Positions 1 through 8,763 of a DNA stretch of 64,000 bases are shown here, piece by piece. Positions within the stretch are counted from its first letter, which is position 1. Each line of letters opens with the position of its first letter. The DNA is taken from assembly GCF_946886695.1 (NCBI RefSeq), contig NZ_CAMPJD010000002.1, forward strand, positions 1-64,000, in the 5' to 3' direction. Both the position numbers and the translations under genes were made by a program. The notes under the pieces are model-generated. The model saw only the letters and a program-made list of their open reading frames with translations. It searched no databases and was not told where the DNA came from. Source of the stretch: an uncultured Pseudoxanthomonas sp. GTDB lineage: Bacteria > Pseudomonadota > Gammaproteobacteria > Xanthomonadales > Xanthomonadaceae.

Positions 1-31
1 GCAACAACAGCGGCGCAAGCTCCGCTCTACT

Positions 32-2212
32 TCACTCCGCCCAGAGGCCAGGACCCGGCGAATCGGGCAGCACCTGCGCCGACAGTTTGCGGTCCTGGCC
101 CAGGACGCTGATGGCGTCGGAGAGGATGGCGGCGGATTCGCGCAGCAGCGGATCCGGACGCTTGTCGACCAGCTTCTCGCGTTGCGCATCCTTCACGATG
201 TCGCGCTCGGAAGCACCCAGCCCGTCATCGGCCAGGTCCTCGGCCAACGGATCCAATGCCAGGCCCAGCGCCTTGCGCTCGGCCTGCCGCTGCTTGCGCT
301 GCGCTTCCTGGCGGTCACGCTCCGCGCGGCGTTCGGCCTCGTTGAGCGAAACATATTTCTTCGCCGCTTCGGCACGGAACTGGGCGACGTCTTCCGACCA
401 CCACTGGAACTCCTTGTCCTTGGCCGAACGCGCCGCGTGCAGGGCCTCCAGGCGGGGCAGCAACGGCGCGAAGTTGCCGTACTGCGTGTGTGGCACGGCA
501 GCGATGCGGGTCCACGGCAGTGCATTGTCGTAGGTGTTCTCGCCGTACTCGCTGGCGTCCACGCTGACCGGGAACGCGATGTCCGGTACCACGCCCTTGT
601 GCTGGGTGCTGCCACCCGCCACGCGGAAGAACTGTGCGATGGTCAGCTTCACCGAACCGAAGCGCGGCGCTTCGTTGGCAGGCCAGCGGTCCAGGTCGAC
701 CATGTTCTGCACCGTGCCCTTGCCGAAGCTGGTTTCACCGATTACCAGGCCGCGGCCGTAATCCTGGATGGCACCGGCGAAGATCTCCGAGGCCGAGGCC
801 GAGCCGCGATTGATCAGCACCGCCAGTGGACCTTCCCAGGCCACACCGGTCTTGCGGTCACTGTTGACGGTCACGCGGCCACCCGACTCGCGCACCTGCA
901 CGACCGGACCCTTGTCGATGAACAGGCCGGTGAGTTCGACCGCCTCGTCCAGCGAGCCACCGCCGTTGTTGCGCAGATCCATGATGACGCCATCCACGCC
1001 CTGTGCCTTGAACTGCACCAGCAGCTTGGCGATGTCGCGGGTGGCGGAATTGAAGTCGTTCGGGTTGCGGCGACGGCCTTCGAAATCCTGGTAGAACGCC
1101 GGCAGCTTGATCACGCCGATGCGGCGCCCGGCCTCGCCCGCGCTGGCCGGCAAGGTGATGGTTTCCGCCTTCGCGGCCTGCTCTTCCAGCTTGACCTTCT
1201 GGCGCGTGATGGTGACCTGCGCATGCTTGCCATCGATGCCGGCCTCGACCGGGATGTACTCGATGCGGACCTGGGTGTCCTTCTTGCCACGGATCTGCGC
1301 CACGACGTCGTCGATGCGCCAGCCGATCACGTCGGTCAGCGGCCCGGACTTGCCCTGCCCGACGGCGACGATGCGGTCGCCCACCTTGAGCTTGCCGCTC
1401 AGGTCGGCCGGACCGCCCGGCACGATCTCGCGGACCGCGACCAGATCGTCCTGCCGCTGCAGCACGGCGCCGATGCCTTCCAGCGAGAGCGACATCGACT
1501 GGTTGAAGTTCTCCGCCGTGCGCGGCGTGAAGTAATCCGTGTGCGGATCGATCGCACTGGTGTAGGCGTTGAGGAAGGTCTGGAAGACGTCCTCGGTCTT
1601 CAGCTCGTTGATGCTGCGCTGCAGGTTGGCGTAGCGCTTGTCCAGCGTCTTGCGGATGTCATCGGGCTTCTTGCCGGCCAGCTTCAGGCGCAGCCAGTCG
1701 TTCATCACCGACTTCTTCCAGATCGCATCCAGGGCCTTGCCATCGGCGGCCCACGGCGCATCCTCGCGGTCGTACTCCCAGCGCTCGTCGCCGTTGAAGT
1801 CGAAGTCCTGCTTCAGCAGCGCGCGTGCGAACGCCACGCGCTGGCCGACCCGCTGCTTGTAGACGGTGAAGATCTCATAGGCCGGCGCAAGGTCGCCGCT
1901 GCGGATCGCATCATCCATCTTGGTCCTGTAGGGCGAGAAGCGTTCCACGTCCGCAGCGGTGAAGAACTGCTTGCCGCCATCAAGGGCTTCGAAATAGCGC
2001 TTGAAGACATCCTGCGACAACGTGTCGTCCAGCGGCCGCGGACGGTACGCATAGCGGCTGTCGGACAGCAGGCCGTAGACCAGCTTGGAGGTGTTGGACT
2101 GGTCGGTGGTCGGCGCCACCGCGACCGCGCCGCCGTCGCCGCGCGCAAGCAGCGCAAGCGGGGTCGAGAGGGCCAGGGCCAACAGCAGGAGGGGGGCTTT
2201 CTTCAGTGTCAT
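32..2212 (-). CDS. prc: Carboxy-terminal (tail-specific) processing protease Prc
   Basis: Periplasmic serine protease of family S41 that degrades or trims proteins from their C-terminus. In related bacteria it acts on cell-wall hydrolases and SsrA-tagged proteins. The 726-residue product has an N-terminal signal peptide (residues 1-24), a long helical N-terminal domain, a PDZ region at about 240-320 and the S41 core after it. The SASASEIF motif and the later GKGTVQ motif place the catalytic Ser at 473 and Lys at 498, with an Asp at 484; the 25-residue Ser-Lys spacing matches E. coli Prc (S430/K455). The length suits the long Prc class rather than the short CtpA class. The ATG has no strong Shine-Dalgarno sequence, but the signal peptide supports it. 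It appears to be a single-gene unit. The function call is firm; the substrates are unknown. Confidence 0.95.
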   Translation of the reverse strand: MTLKKAPLLLLALALSTPLALLARGDGGAVAVAPTTDQSNTSKLVYGLLSDSRYAYRPRPLDDTLSQDVFKRYFEALDGGKQFFTAADVERFSPYRTKMDDAIRSGDLAPAYEIFTVYKQRVGQRVAFARALLKQDFDFNGDERWEYDREDAPWAADGKALDAIWKKSVMNDWLRLKLAGKKPDDIRKTLDKRYANLQRSINELKTEDVFQTFLNAYTSAIDPHTDYFTPRTAENFNQSMSLSLEGIGAVLQRQDDLVAVREIVPGGPADLSGKLKVGDRIVAVGQGKSGPLTDVIGWRIDDVVAQIRGKKDTQVRIEYIPVEAGIDGKHAQVTITRQKVKLEEQAAKAETITLPASAGEAGRRIGVIKLPAFYQDFEGRRRNPNDFNSATRDIAKLLVQFKAQGVDGVIMDLRNNGGGSLDEAVELTGLFIDKGPVVQVRESGGRVTVNSDRKTGVAWEGPLAVLINRGSASASEIFAGAIQDYGRGLVIGETSFGKGTVQNMVDLDRWPANEAPRFGSVKLTIAQFFRVAGGSTQHKGVVPDIAFPVSVDASEYGENTYDNALPWTRIAAVPHTQYGNFAPLLPRLEALHAARSAKDKEFQWWSEDVAQFRAEAAKKYVSLNEAERRAERDRQEAQRKQRQAERKALGLALDPLAEDLADDGLGASERDIVKDAQREKLVDKRPDPLLRESAAILSDAISVLGQDRKLSAQVLPDSPGPGLWAE

Positions 2213-2275
2213 TGCGTACTCATGGCCGGGAGGCCCGTCAGGCTGGAACGGATTGCGGTTTCGACACGCCGACAG

Positions 2276-2313
2276 TGCACAAAGTTGCGTGCGTTGTCAT
2301 CTGCCTTTGTGCA
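2276..2313. promoter_or_regulatory. Perfect 9-bp inverted repeat upstream of prc
   Basis: TGCACAAAG at 2276-2284 and CTTTGTGCA at 2305-2313 are perfect inverted repeats separated by 20 bases. They lie 64-101 bases upstream of the prc start codon. They could be paired half-sites for a regulator or a stem in the prc 5' leader. No run of T follows, so it is not a typical terminator. The repeat is seen directly; the role is inference. Confidence 0.35.
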
Positions 2314-2421
2314 GCCTAAAGGCCGGAACGTAGGAAAAGGTGAACCGTGGCCGTGCCGTGGCCTGGATGCGGATACGGTGACGCCGCCAGGAGGGTCGGC
2401 GTCACGGCTCCGGAACGGGGC

Positions 2422-3438
2422 TCAGCCCGCCTGTTGCGCGGCATGGGCCGCCTGCGCCGCCTGCTGGTCGGCGTGGTAGGACGAACGGACCAGGGGCCCG
2501 GACGCCACATGGCTGAAGCCCAGCGCGTTGCCGTACAGCTCCAGTTCCTTGAACTCTTCCGGGGTCCAGTAGCGCAGCACCGGATGGTGGTGGGCCGTGG
2601 GCTGCAGGTACTGGCCGATGGTCACCATGTCCACGTCGTGCGCGCGCAGGTCGCGCAGCGTGGCCTGCACCTGCTCCATGGTTTCGCCCAGCCCGAGCAT
2701 GATGCCGGACTTGGTGGGCAGGTGCGGATGCTGCTGCTTGAACCGCTGCAGCAGCGTCAGCGACCACTGGTAATCGGCGCCGGGGCGGACGTTCGGGTAC
2801 AGGTCCGGCACGGTTTCGATGTTGTGGTTGAACACGTCCGGCGGATTCACCGCCAGGATGTCCAGCGCGCGATCCATGCGGCCCTTGCCGCGGAAGTCCG
2901 GGGTCAGGATCTCGATGCGGGTGGCGGGCGAATGTTCGCGGATGGCGGCGATGCAGTCGACGAAATGCTGGGCACCGCCGTCGCGCAGATCGTCGCGGTC
3001 GACGCTGGTGACCACCACGTACTTGAGACCCATGTCGGCGACGGTATGGGCAAGGCTCAGCGGCTCGGACGCGTCGGGCGGCTTCGGACGGCCGTGGGCG
3101 ACGTCGCAGAACGAGCAGCGCCGCGTGCAGACCTCGCCCAGGATCATGAAGGTGGCCGTGCCATGGCCGAAGCATTCATGGATGTTCGGGCAGCTGGCTT
3201 CTTCGCAGACGGTGACCAGCCGGTTCTCGCGCAGCTTGGCCTTCAGCTTGGCAACCGATCCGTCGGAGGGGATGCGCACCCGGATCCATGACGGCTTGCG
3301 AAGTACCGGCGCGTCCGCGAACTGGACCGGCGAACGCCCGATCTTGTCGCCCCCCAGCTGTTTGGCGCCCGTCTCCAGGGGAGCAGGCGAAGAACTGACG
3401 ACCTGAAGCGGAATCACGCGTGCGGGGGTATCGGTCAT
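2422..3438 (-). CDS. lipA: Lipoyl synthase
   Basis: Radical SAM enzyme that inserts two sulfur atoms into protein-bound octanoyl chains to make the lipoyl cofactor of pyruvate and 2-oxoglutarate dehydrogenases and the glycine cleavage system. The 338-residue product carries the N-terminal auxiliary cluster motif [12 protein letters not shown], followed by the radical SAM CxxxCxxC motif in [10 protein letters not shown]. Near the C-terminus is the conserved RSSY, whose serine ligates the auxiliary cluster. Its length fits the family. LipB, the usual upstream partner, is not in this window, so octanoyl transfer must be encoded elsewhere. A GC-rich non-coding stretch precedes it. Cytoplasmic. 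Confidence 0.97.
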   Translation of the reverse strand: MTDTPARVIPLQVVSSSPAPLETGAKQLGGDKIGRSPVQFADAPVLRKPSWIRVRIPSDGSVAKLKAKLRENRLVTVCEEASCPNIHECFGHGTATFMILGEVCTRRCSFCDVAHGRPKPPDASEPLSLAHTVADMGLKYVVVTSVDRDDLRDGGAQHFVDCIAAIREHSPATRIEILTPDFRGKGRMDRALDILAVNPPDVFNHNIETVPDLYPNVRPGADYQWSLTLLQRFKQQHPHLPTKSGIMLGLGETMEQVQATLRDLRAHDVDMVTIGQYLQPTAHHHPVLRYWTPEEFKELELYGNALGFSHVASGPLVRSSYHADQQAAQAAHAAQQAG

Positions 3439-3628
3439 GGGCCAATTCTACCGCTTTCGCCTCTCCCCCTCGGGGCAACCCATGCCGCCCATCTCCCGGC
3501 GCACGGGAATCGCGCTGGGACAAAGGCCTCTGAATCACGGCAGGCAGCGAACCGGCGCTGTGACGGCGCAGCGCCTGGGCCAGCAGTGCGCAGCCGGCCC
3601 CCGGTCCTTGATGCCTGCGCAACAGGCA

Positions 3629-3664
3629 TAAAAAAGCCCGCAATGGCTAGGCCACTGCGGGCTT
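3629..3664 (-). terminator. Rho-independent terminator, minus strand
   Basis: AAGCCCGCA (3634-3642) pairs with TGCGGGCTT (3656-3664), with an inner TGGC/GCCA extension. The A run at 3629-3635 gives a U tract on the minus strand. It closes whatever is transcribed leftward from the 3.7-3.9 kb region or from the AsmA-like gene, and it separates that unit from lipA. Confidence 0.8.
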
Positions 3665-3709
3665 GCTCCCTCCCCCACGTCGGGATGCGGAGCCATCGTG
3701 AAGGGTCCG

Positions 3710-3874
3710 TTACGCGTCTTGCACGCTGCACTGCAAAACAAAACCGGCGGATTCAACGCAACCTGATGTGATGTCACAAACATGAATGTGAGCAAAACCC
3801 GCGCCCAGCCAGCATGTTACCGATACCAGACCAATTCCCGTACCGCTGGTCAGAATTTTGATTACGTTCTTCAC
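3710..3874 (-). CDS. Candidate small protein, 54 residues, unknown
   Basis: A GTG-initiated frame begins 38 bases after the stop codon of the AsmA-like gene and ends 46 bases before the minus-strand terminator. The product starts MKNVIKILTSG, has a hydrophobic stretch (about residues 5-29) and contains four cysteines (residues 21, 33, 38 and 47), which suggests a small exported or membrane peptide. Against it: no clear Shine-Dalgarno sequence, a GTG start and codon use less GC-biased than that of its neighbours. I do not recognise a family. It could equally be non-coding sequence ahead of the terminator. Confidence 0.25.
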   Translation of the reverse strand: MKNVIKILTSGTGIGLVSVTCWLGAGFAHIHVCDITSGCVESAGFVLQCSVQDA

Positions 3875-3912
3875 TGCATTTACCCGAACAGGGCTCCCGG
3901 CGCCCGGCCCCG

Positions 3913-6108
3913 CTACCTCAGGTAGTGGGGCTGCCCGTCGTACCAGGCCCGCGCGCCCACCGGATGGAACCTGCGCTGCCCGCCCCGCATCTCCACCCCC
4001 AGGCTCAGCGCGCGCCAGCGGGCGTACAGGTCGCCTTGCCGCTGGGCGCCCTGCAGGCGCAGCCGGGCCAGGACTTCATAGCGATCGTTGACGGCCCGCA
4101 TCCTGTCCAGCACCAGCGTGTCTCCCCGCCAGTGGACACGGCCCCGCACCTGCGCCTGGCCGGCATCGACCAGCCTGTATACCCAGGCCGGATACTCCTT
4201 CTGCCGCGAAAACAGCGCCAGCAGGAAGCCGACATCGCGCATGGTCACCTCAGCCCCGCCACCGGCACTGACGGGCGAGTCGACATCCAGCCTGGCCCGG
4301 TCCAGCCGGATCCGCGCCCACCAGCCGCGACGCGACTCGCCGCCCGGCTCGGTGAAGCCGATGTTTCCCAGCCGGAGGGTACTGCCATCGGCAACGAACG
4401 CACGCTGCTTCAGGTCGGCGCGCCGCAGTTTCAGGTCCAGGTCGATGTCGCCACGCAACTGCATACCGGCCAGGTGCATGCGCGCGCCACGACCGGCCAC
4501 GCGCAGGGTGCCGTGACCCACCTCGCCGGCGGCGTCCAGCGACAGGTCGCCGCTCAGCGTGCCGGCACCCCCATCGAAGCGCATCTGCGCGCTCGGCAGG
4601 AAGGCGTTGTAGACGCGCAGATCGGGCACACGGGCCCCGGCGAACGTGACGCGCGCTTCCAGCGTGTCGCGAAGCCGCGCGGGATCGCCCGCCGCATTCA
4701 CCGACAGCCGCAGGTCGCGCCCCTGCACATAGACCGCGGCCGGCGCCTTCGACGAGGCCACCTCGAAGCGCTCCATCACCGCCTGCAGGCGCGGTATCAG
4801 TTGGTCCTGCGCACCGGCGTCCAGCTGCAGCTCCGCACGCGCGCGCCCACGGATGCGGTTGCCCATCACCTCGGCGACGGCATCCACGCCAGGCACAGCG
4901 ATGCGGCTGCCCGCGGCCAAGCGTCCGCCGGCGACCCGCACATCGACGTGCACGTCGCCCGCGCCATCGAACGACAACCACCCGGCCTGGGCGACCATGT
5001 CCGAGAGCCAGCGCAGCGAACTGAAATGCCAGTCGCCCACGACATGGCCCGAAGCGCGCGGCAGCAGGCTGGCGAATCGCCTCAACGGCACGTCGTTACC
5101 GCGCAGGGTGAGGTCGGCGTCCAGCGACATCCGGCCTTCGGTCTGGCGCGGCATCGTGGCCTTCACCACGATGTCGCGATCGACCGCCAGCGCCAGGCCC
5201 AGCGCATCACGACGCGCCGTGCCGGTCGCGTCGTGTCCTCCGAGCGGCATGCTCCACCGCAGGCGGCTGCCCGGCGCCAGCCGACCGCGCGCGAACACCA
5301 CGTCAAGATCGGCCGTACCGGTACCCGGCACCAGCCTCAATGCCCCCCTTCCATCGGGACCGACGGTGATGTCGACGCCGGAGGTCTTGCCCTTCAGCGC
5401 CACCGCCAGTTCCGTCTTCAGCAGCTTGTCGATCCCGACCGCTTCGTCGCGCCGGTGCCGGTCCATGGCGAAGCGCACCTGCGCATCGGCCTCGCGCACC
5501 ACCTCCGCCCCCGCGTAGGCGAGCCTGGCCTGGCGGAAGCGGGCGGTGGATGGCATCAGCGCCATCGGCCCGCCCCGCAGTTGCTTGTAGAACCCGACCT
5601 GGACGGTGCCATTGCCTTCCAGCACCAGGCCATCGAAGTAGGCCCGCTGGACCGACTCGCTGGCGATGCGATCGAACTGCAACTCCCAGCCGCCCGCGCG
5701 CGCCGGCGGCGCGGCCAGGTCCCGCTCGACATGCCGCACCCCGCCACGCACCTCATCCGCCTGCACATCGGACACATGCAACCGCCGCGACAGCAGCGGC
5801 CACAGCGCGATACGGCCTTCCAGCCGCGTCGCCCGCACTTCCCAGGCGAGGCGCCGTGCCTGGCCTCGGAGGACGACATCGCGCAGGCTCACGCGCCCGG
5901 GCCACCAGGTACGGCCCGACGACCAGTGCATCTGGAAACGCTCCGGCTTCGCATTCAACGCACGCGCACCCAGCGCCGTGTTGAGGAAGGCGTTGCCGGC
6001 CATCAGATAGAGCGCGTACGTCGCAGTCAGGGCAATCAGCCCCCGTCGCAGCCAGCGCACGCCCGTATTGCGGAGGGATGTCCATTCCATCCACACAGGA
6101 TGCCGCAT
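3913..6108 (-). CDS. AsmA/YhdP-like inner-membrane-anchored protein of unknown function
   Basis: The 731-residue product has one N-terminal transmembrane segment (about residues 20-42). A long extracellular-side region follows, rich in short alternating beta strands, with repeated phrases such as RLEGRIALWPL, LDADLTLRG and GTLSGDLSLDAAG. That pattern is typical of the AsmA-like/TamB-like proteins thought to form periplasmic bridges for phospholipid transport to the outer membrane. No catalytic motif is visible. It is likely a periplasmic protein hanging from the inner membrane. The family assignment rests on architecture and phrase pattern only, so the specific role is uncertain. Residue M7 is an alternative start. 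It stands alone between two minus-strand genes. Confidence 0.6.
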   Translation of the reverse strand: MRHPVWMEWTSLRNTGVRWLRRGLIALTATYALYLMAGNAFLNTALGARALNAKPERFQMHWSSGRTWWPGRVSLRDVVLRGQARRLAWEVRATRLEGRIALWPLLSRRLHVSDVQADEVRGGVRHVERDLAAPPARAGGWELQFDRIASESVQRAYFDGLVLEGNGTVQVGFYKQLRGGPMALMPSTARFRQARLAYAGAEVVREADAQVRFAMDRHRRDEAVGIDKLLKTELAVALKGKTSGVDITVGPDGRGALRLVPGTGTADLDVVFARGRLAPGSRLRWSMPLGGHDATGTARRDALGLALAVDRDIVVKATMPRQTEGRMSLDADLTLRGNDVPLRRFASLLPRASGHVVGDWHFSSLRWLSDMVAQAGWLSFDGAGDVHVDVRVAGGRLAAGSRIAVPGVDAVAEVMGNRIRGRARAELQLDAGAQDQLIPRLQAVMERFEVASSKAPAAVYVQGRDLRLSVNAAGDPARLRDTLEARVTFAGARVPDLRVYNAFLPSAQMRFDGGAGTLSGDLSLDAAGEVGHGTLRVAGRGARMHLAGMQLRGDIDLDLKLRRADLKQRAFVADGSTLRLGNIGFTEPGGESRRGWWARIRLDRARLDVDSPVSAGGGAEVTMRDVGFLLALFSRQKEYPAWVYRLVDAGQAQVRGRVHWRGDTLVLDRMRAVNDRYEVLARLRLQGAQRQGDLYARWRALSLGVEMRGGQRRFHPVGARAWYDGQPHYLR

Positions 6109-6238
6109 CCGGCGACCCGCACAAGTCGGCGATCCACGTACGGGGACGGCCTTCGCCCCCCCGACTGCCCTGCCCGCTCACCACGCCGGCACCCGCACCG
6201 CCGCATCAAGATCATGTCCGCCCGTATCAGTCCGGACC

Positions 6239-8599
6239 TCAGGCGCGTTCCGACTCGGCCGCCCCGCCCATGAGGGCGGCGATCGGCCGTGGCCGGCCGA
6301 ACAGATAGCCCTGCAGCAGTGTGCATCCCAGCCCGCGCAGCATGTCCAGCTGCTCCTGGACCTCCACGCCTTCGGCGACCACGGTCAGCTGCATCGAGCG
6401 CGCCAGTTGCACCACCGAGGCGATGATCGACCGCGTCATGTCGCGTGCGCCTTCCTGCAGCAGGGCCGCCGCGAACGACTGGTCCAGCTTGAGGCTGTCG
6501 AACGGCAACTCGCGCAGCTGCGCCATCGACGAGTAACCCACGCCGAAATCGTCGATCGCGATGCGCACCCCCGCCGCGCGCAGGCGCTGCAGCATGGCAC
6601 GGGCGGCGGCCGGATCGCGGGCCAGGACGGACTCGGTGATCTCCAGTTCCAGCCGGTCCGCCGGCAGCCCGACGCGTTGCAGGACGTCCATCACCGAGTC
6701 CACCAGGGACGGCGATGCCAGTTGTATCGGTGAGACGTTCACGGCCAGGAGGGTGTCCGGCGCCCAGGCCAGCGCATCGCGGCAGGCCCGCTCCAGCACC
6801 CACAGGCCGATCGGCACGATCAGTCCCGATTCCTCGGCCACTGGAATGAAGTCCATCGGCGGTATGCGCCCGTGTACCGGGTGCCTCCAGCGCACCAGCG
6901 CTTCGTAGCCGCGCACGCGCAGGTCTTCGGCGGCACGCAGCGGCATGTAGTCCAGCTCCAGCTGTCCGGCATGGGCCGCCAGCGCCAGGTCGCTGACCAG
7001 CGCCAGGCGTTCGCGCAGGCGTTCGCTCATCCGCGGCGAGTACTGGCGGAACCTGTCGCGCCCCTCGTTCTTCGCCGCGTACAACGCATTGTCCGCCTGC
7101 CGCATCAACTCGCCGGTTTCCGCCGAATCGACCACCCTGGAGACGCCGATGCTGGCACGTACATCGACGCGGTAGTCATTGACCCATTCCGGAATCCGCA
7201 GCACGTCCAGCAGGTGCTCCAGGCGCGCGCAGGCTTCCGCGTCGGCATACGTTGCCGGCAATCCACGCAGCAGCACGGCGAACTCGTCCCCGCCCAGCCG
7301 TGCCAGCAGGTCGCCCGGCCGACACCCCTGCTGCAGGCGCCGGGTGACCGCGCACAGCACTTGGTCGCCCACGGCATGGCCCAGGCTGTCGTTGATCGTC
7401 TTGAAGTTGTCCAGGTCGATCATGGCGACCGCATGCGGTCCTTCCCTTTCCACCTCCATGGCTTCGAGGACGGCCCGTCGGTTGGGCAGCCCCGTCAGCG
7501 GATCGTGATGGGCCAGGTGGTGCAGATTGCGTTCGCGCACCAGCGCCTCCGCCTCCCGCAGGCGCGCATCTGACACCTCGCACCCCACGCCACGCCATCC
7601 GGTCCATTCGCCCGTGGGCGCATGCAACGGCTTGGCGCTGAGCGACCAGCTGCGCGGGTGCTGGTCCACCACCGCTTCCACCACCACGCCGCTGAACGGC
7701 CGGCCGCCGCCCAGACGCTTCCGCAACGCGGCCGGCCCCACCGCGGCCTCGCCGCCCAGGGCGAGCAGCGCGTGCGGGGCGAACAGCGTGTCCAGTCGCT
7801 TGCCGACCAGGTCGGCACCCAGTCCCAGCATCTGCGCGAGCCGGGTGGCCGGGCGGGTCAGGACCCCGCCGCAGTCGCTTTCCCACAGCCAGTCGTTGGC
7901 CTTGCTTTCGAAATCGCGCAACAGCAGGCCCACGATCTGGCGCTGCTGGTCCGCTGCCAGTTCGGCCTCGATGCGGCGGACGAACAGGTGCGAGGCGAAC
8001 AACAGGGCGGAGGAGAGCATCACCGCATAACAGCACAGCAGTGTCACCGTCATGCCCTGGGCCAGGAAATCCAGCCTCGCCACCATCAGGCACGCCGATA
8101 CCGTCAGGATCCCCAGCCAAGTGAAGGACACCAGCGGCGTGGTGATGCCGACCAGCACGCCCGTGGCGATCAGCCCGGGCGTGTAGGCGCTGAGCAACAA
8201 CCGGCTGGCGTCGCTGGCCGCAAGCGGCGCCCCCAGGTAAATGCCCGCGCCCGAGGCCAGCGCACACAGGGCGCACCAGAACATCGAAACATGCAGGTCG
8301 CCATGCCGCAGTGATTGTTCGCCCCGACGTTGCTGCCTGCGCGCGCAACGGACCGCGTGCCAACCCCAGCCCAGGTGGACAAGCACCAGACACCCGAGCC
8401 AGGCCGAGGCGAACGTGGTGTTGAGAAAGGGCCACATGACGAGCAGCACGCCGCCGCCCGTGTAGCAGTTGGAGGCGGCATACCAGGGCACGACGCGGAA
8501 CAGGTTGCGCAACTGCCGGTTCAGCAGCAACGTGCGCACATCCTCACTGGCGTCGGGCAAGGTCCAACACCGGCGCAAACGCTCCCAAGCCCCCCGCAT
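6239..8599 (-). CDS. Membrane-bound PAS-GGDEF-EAL c-di-GMP turnover protein
   Basis: The 786-residue protein has an N-terminal hydrophobic region with about five to six membrane helices (residues 30-210), a PAS-like region (about 225-345), a GGDEF domain and a C-terminal EAL domain. The diguanylate cyclase signature RLGGDEF is intact, and the phosphodiesterase signature YEALVRWRHP is intact, with downstream DDFGVGYSS also present. Both activities are therefore possible. Proteins of this build usually sense a membrane or redox signal and tune motility or biofilm through c-di-GMP. The gene is monocistronic. Its start codon lies inside a long inverted repeat (8594-8669). A Shine-Dalgarno AGGAG is 8 bases upstream of the ATG. 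Confidence 0.92.
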   Translation of the reverse strand: MRGAWERLRRCWTLPDASEDVRTLLLNRQLRNLFRVVPWYAASNCYTGGGVLLVMWPFLNTTFASAWLGCLVLVHLGWGWHAVRCARRQQRRGEQSLRHGDLHVSMFWCALCALASGAGIYLGAPLAASDASRLLLSAYTPGLIATGVLVGITTPLVSFTWLGILTVSACLMVARLDFLAQGMTVTLLCCYAVMLSSALLFASHLFVRRIEAELAADQQRQIVGLLLRDFESKANDWLWESDCGGVLTRPATRLAQMLGLGADLVGKRLDTLFAPHALLALGGEAAVGPAALRKRLGGGRPFSGVVVEAVVDQHPRSWSLSAKPLHAPTGEWTGWRGVGCEVSDARLREAEALVRERNLHHLAHHDPLTGLPNRRAVLEAMEVEREGPHAVAMIDLDNFKTINDSLGHAVGDQVLCAVTRRLQQGCRPGDLLARLGGDEFAVLLRGLPATYADAEACARLEHLLDVLRIPEWVNDYRVDVRASIGVSRVVDSAETGELMRQADNALYAAKNEGRDRFRQYSPRMSERLRERLALVSDLALAAHAGQLELDYMPLRAAEDLRVRGYEALVRWRHPVHGRIPPMDFIPVAEESGLIVPIGLWVLERACRDALAWAPDTLLAVNVSPIQLASPSLVDSVMDVLQRVGLPADRLELEITESVLARDPAAARAMLQRLRAAGVRIAIDDFGVGYSSMAQLRELPFDSLKLDQSFAAALLQEGARDMTRSIIASVVQLARSMQLTVVAEGVEVQEQLDMLRGLGCTLLQGYLFGRPRPIAALMGGAAESERA

Positions 8600-8669
8600 T
8601 GCCCATCTCCTGTCAGGCGCAGCCTCTTAATGCGAGAAAAATCACGTTAATCAGAGGCTTGCAATGCGG
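8594..8669 (-). promoter_or_regulatory. Nested inverted repeat covering the start codon of the GGDEF-EAL gene
   Basis: Outer arms CCGCATTGC (8594-8602) and GCAATGCGG (8661-8669) are a perfect 9-bp inverted repeat. Inner arms AGCCTCT (8621-8627) and AGAGGCT (8653-8659) are a perfect 7-bp repeat. On the minus-strand transcript the downstream outer arm contains the AUG of the GGDEF-EAL gene. Folding would pair the start codon and leave the AGGAG ribosome-binding site in an 18-base bulge. This suggests translational control, though a DNA operator is an alternative. It does not resemble the GEMM c-di-GMP riboswitch. Confidence 0.45.
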
Positions 8670-8763
8670 ATATTAACCATTGAAGGGCCATGCATCACAA
8701 CCATCGACCACCTTGAGGCGTCGGCATTGTCATGGCGGGCGAAACGCGGTGCGTCGTTGTTCT

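Larger units (their letters stand above)
3439..3912. other. Intergenic region with a minus-strand terminator and a possible small gene
   Basis: This 474-base gap between the AsmA-like gene and lipA holds no convincing large ORF. It contains a minus-strand intrinsic terminator at 3629-3664 and one short reading frame at 3710-3874, both listed separately. The part nearest lipA (3439-3620) is GC-rich and shows nothing recognisable. The layout is compatible with a short minus-strand transcript ending at the terminator. Confidence 0.5.

Noticed and set aside
182..2479. 765-codon plus-strand reading frame opposite prc
   Set aside because: It is antisense to a well-supported protease gene, has low-complexity composition rich in Arg and His, and no family resemblance. 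Such long open antisense frames are common in high-GC DNA.
3925..6273. 782-codon plus-strand frame opposite the AsmA-like gene
   Set aside because: No domain, no signal and biased composition; the minus-strand frame has the membrane anchor and beta-rich pattern.
8594..8669. A c-di-GMP (GEMM) riboswitch upstream of the GGDEF-EAL gene
   Set aside because: The conserved GEMM core sequences are absent; only the inverted repeat is supported.
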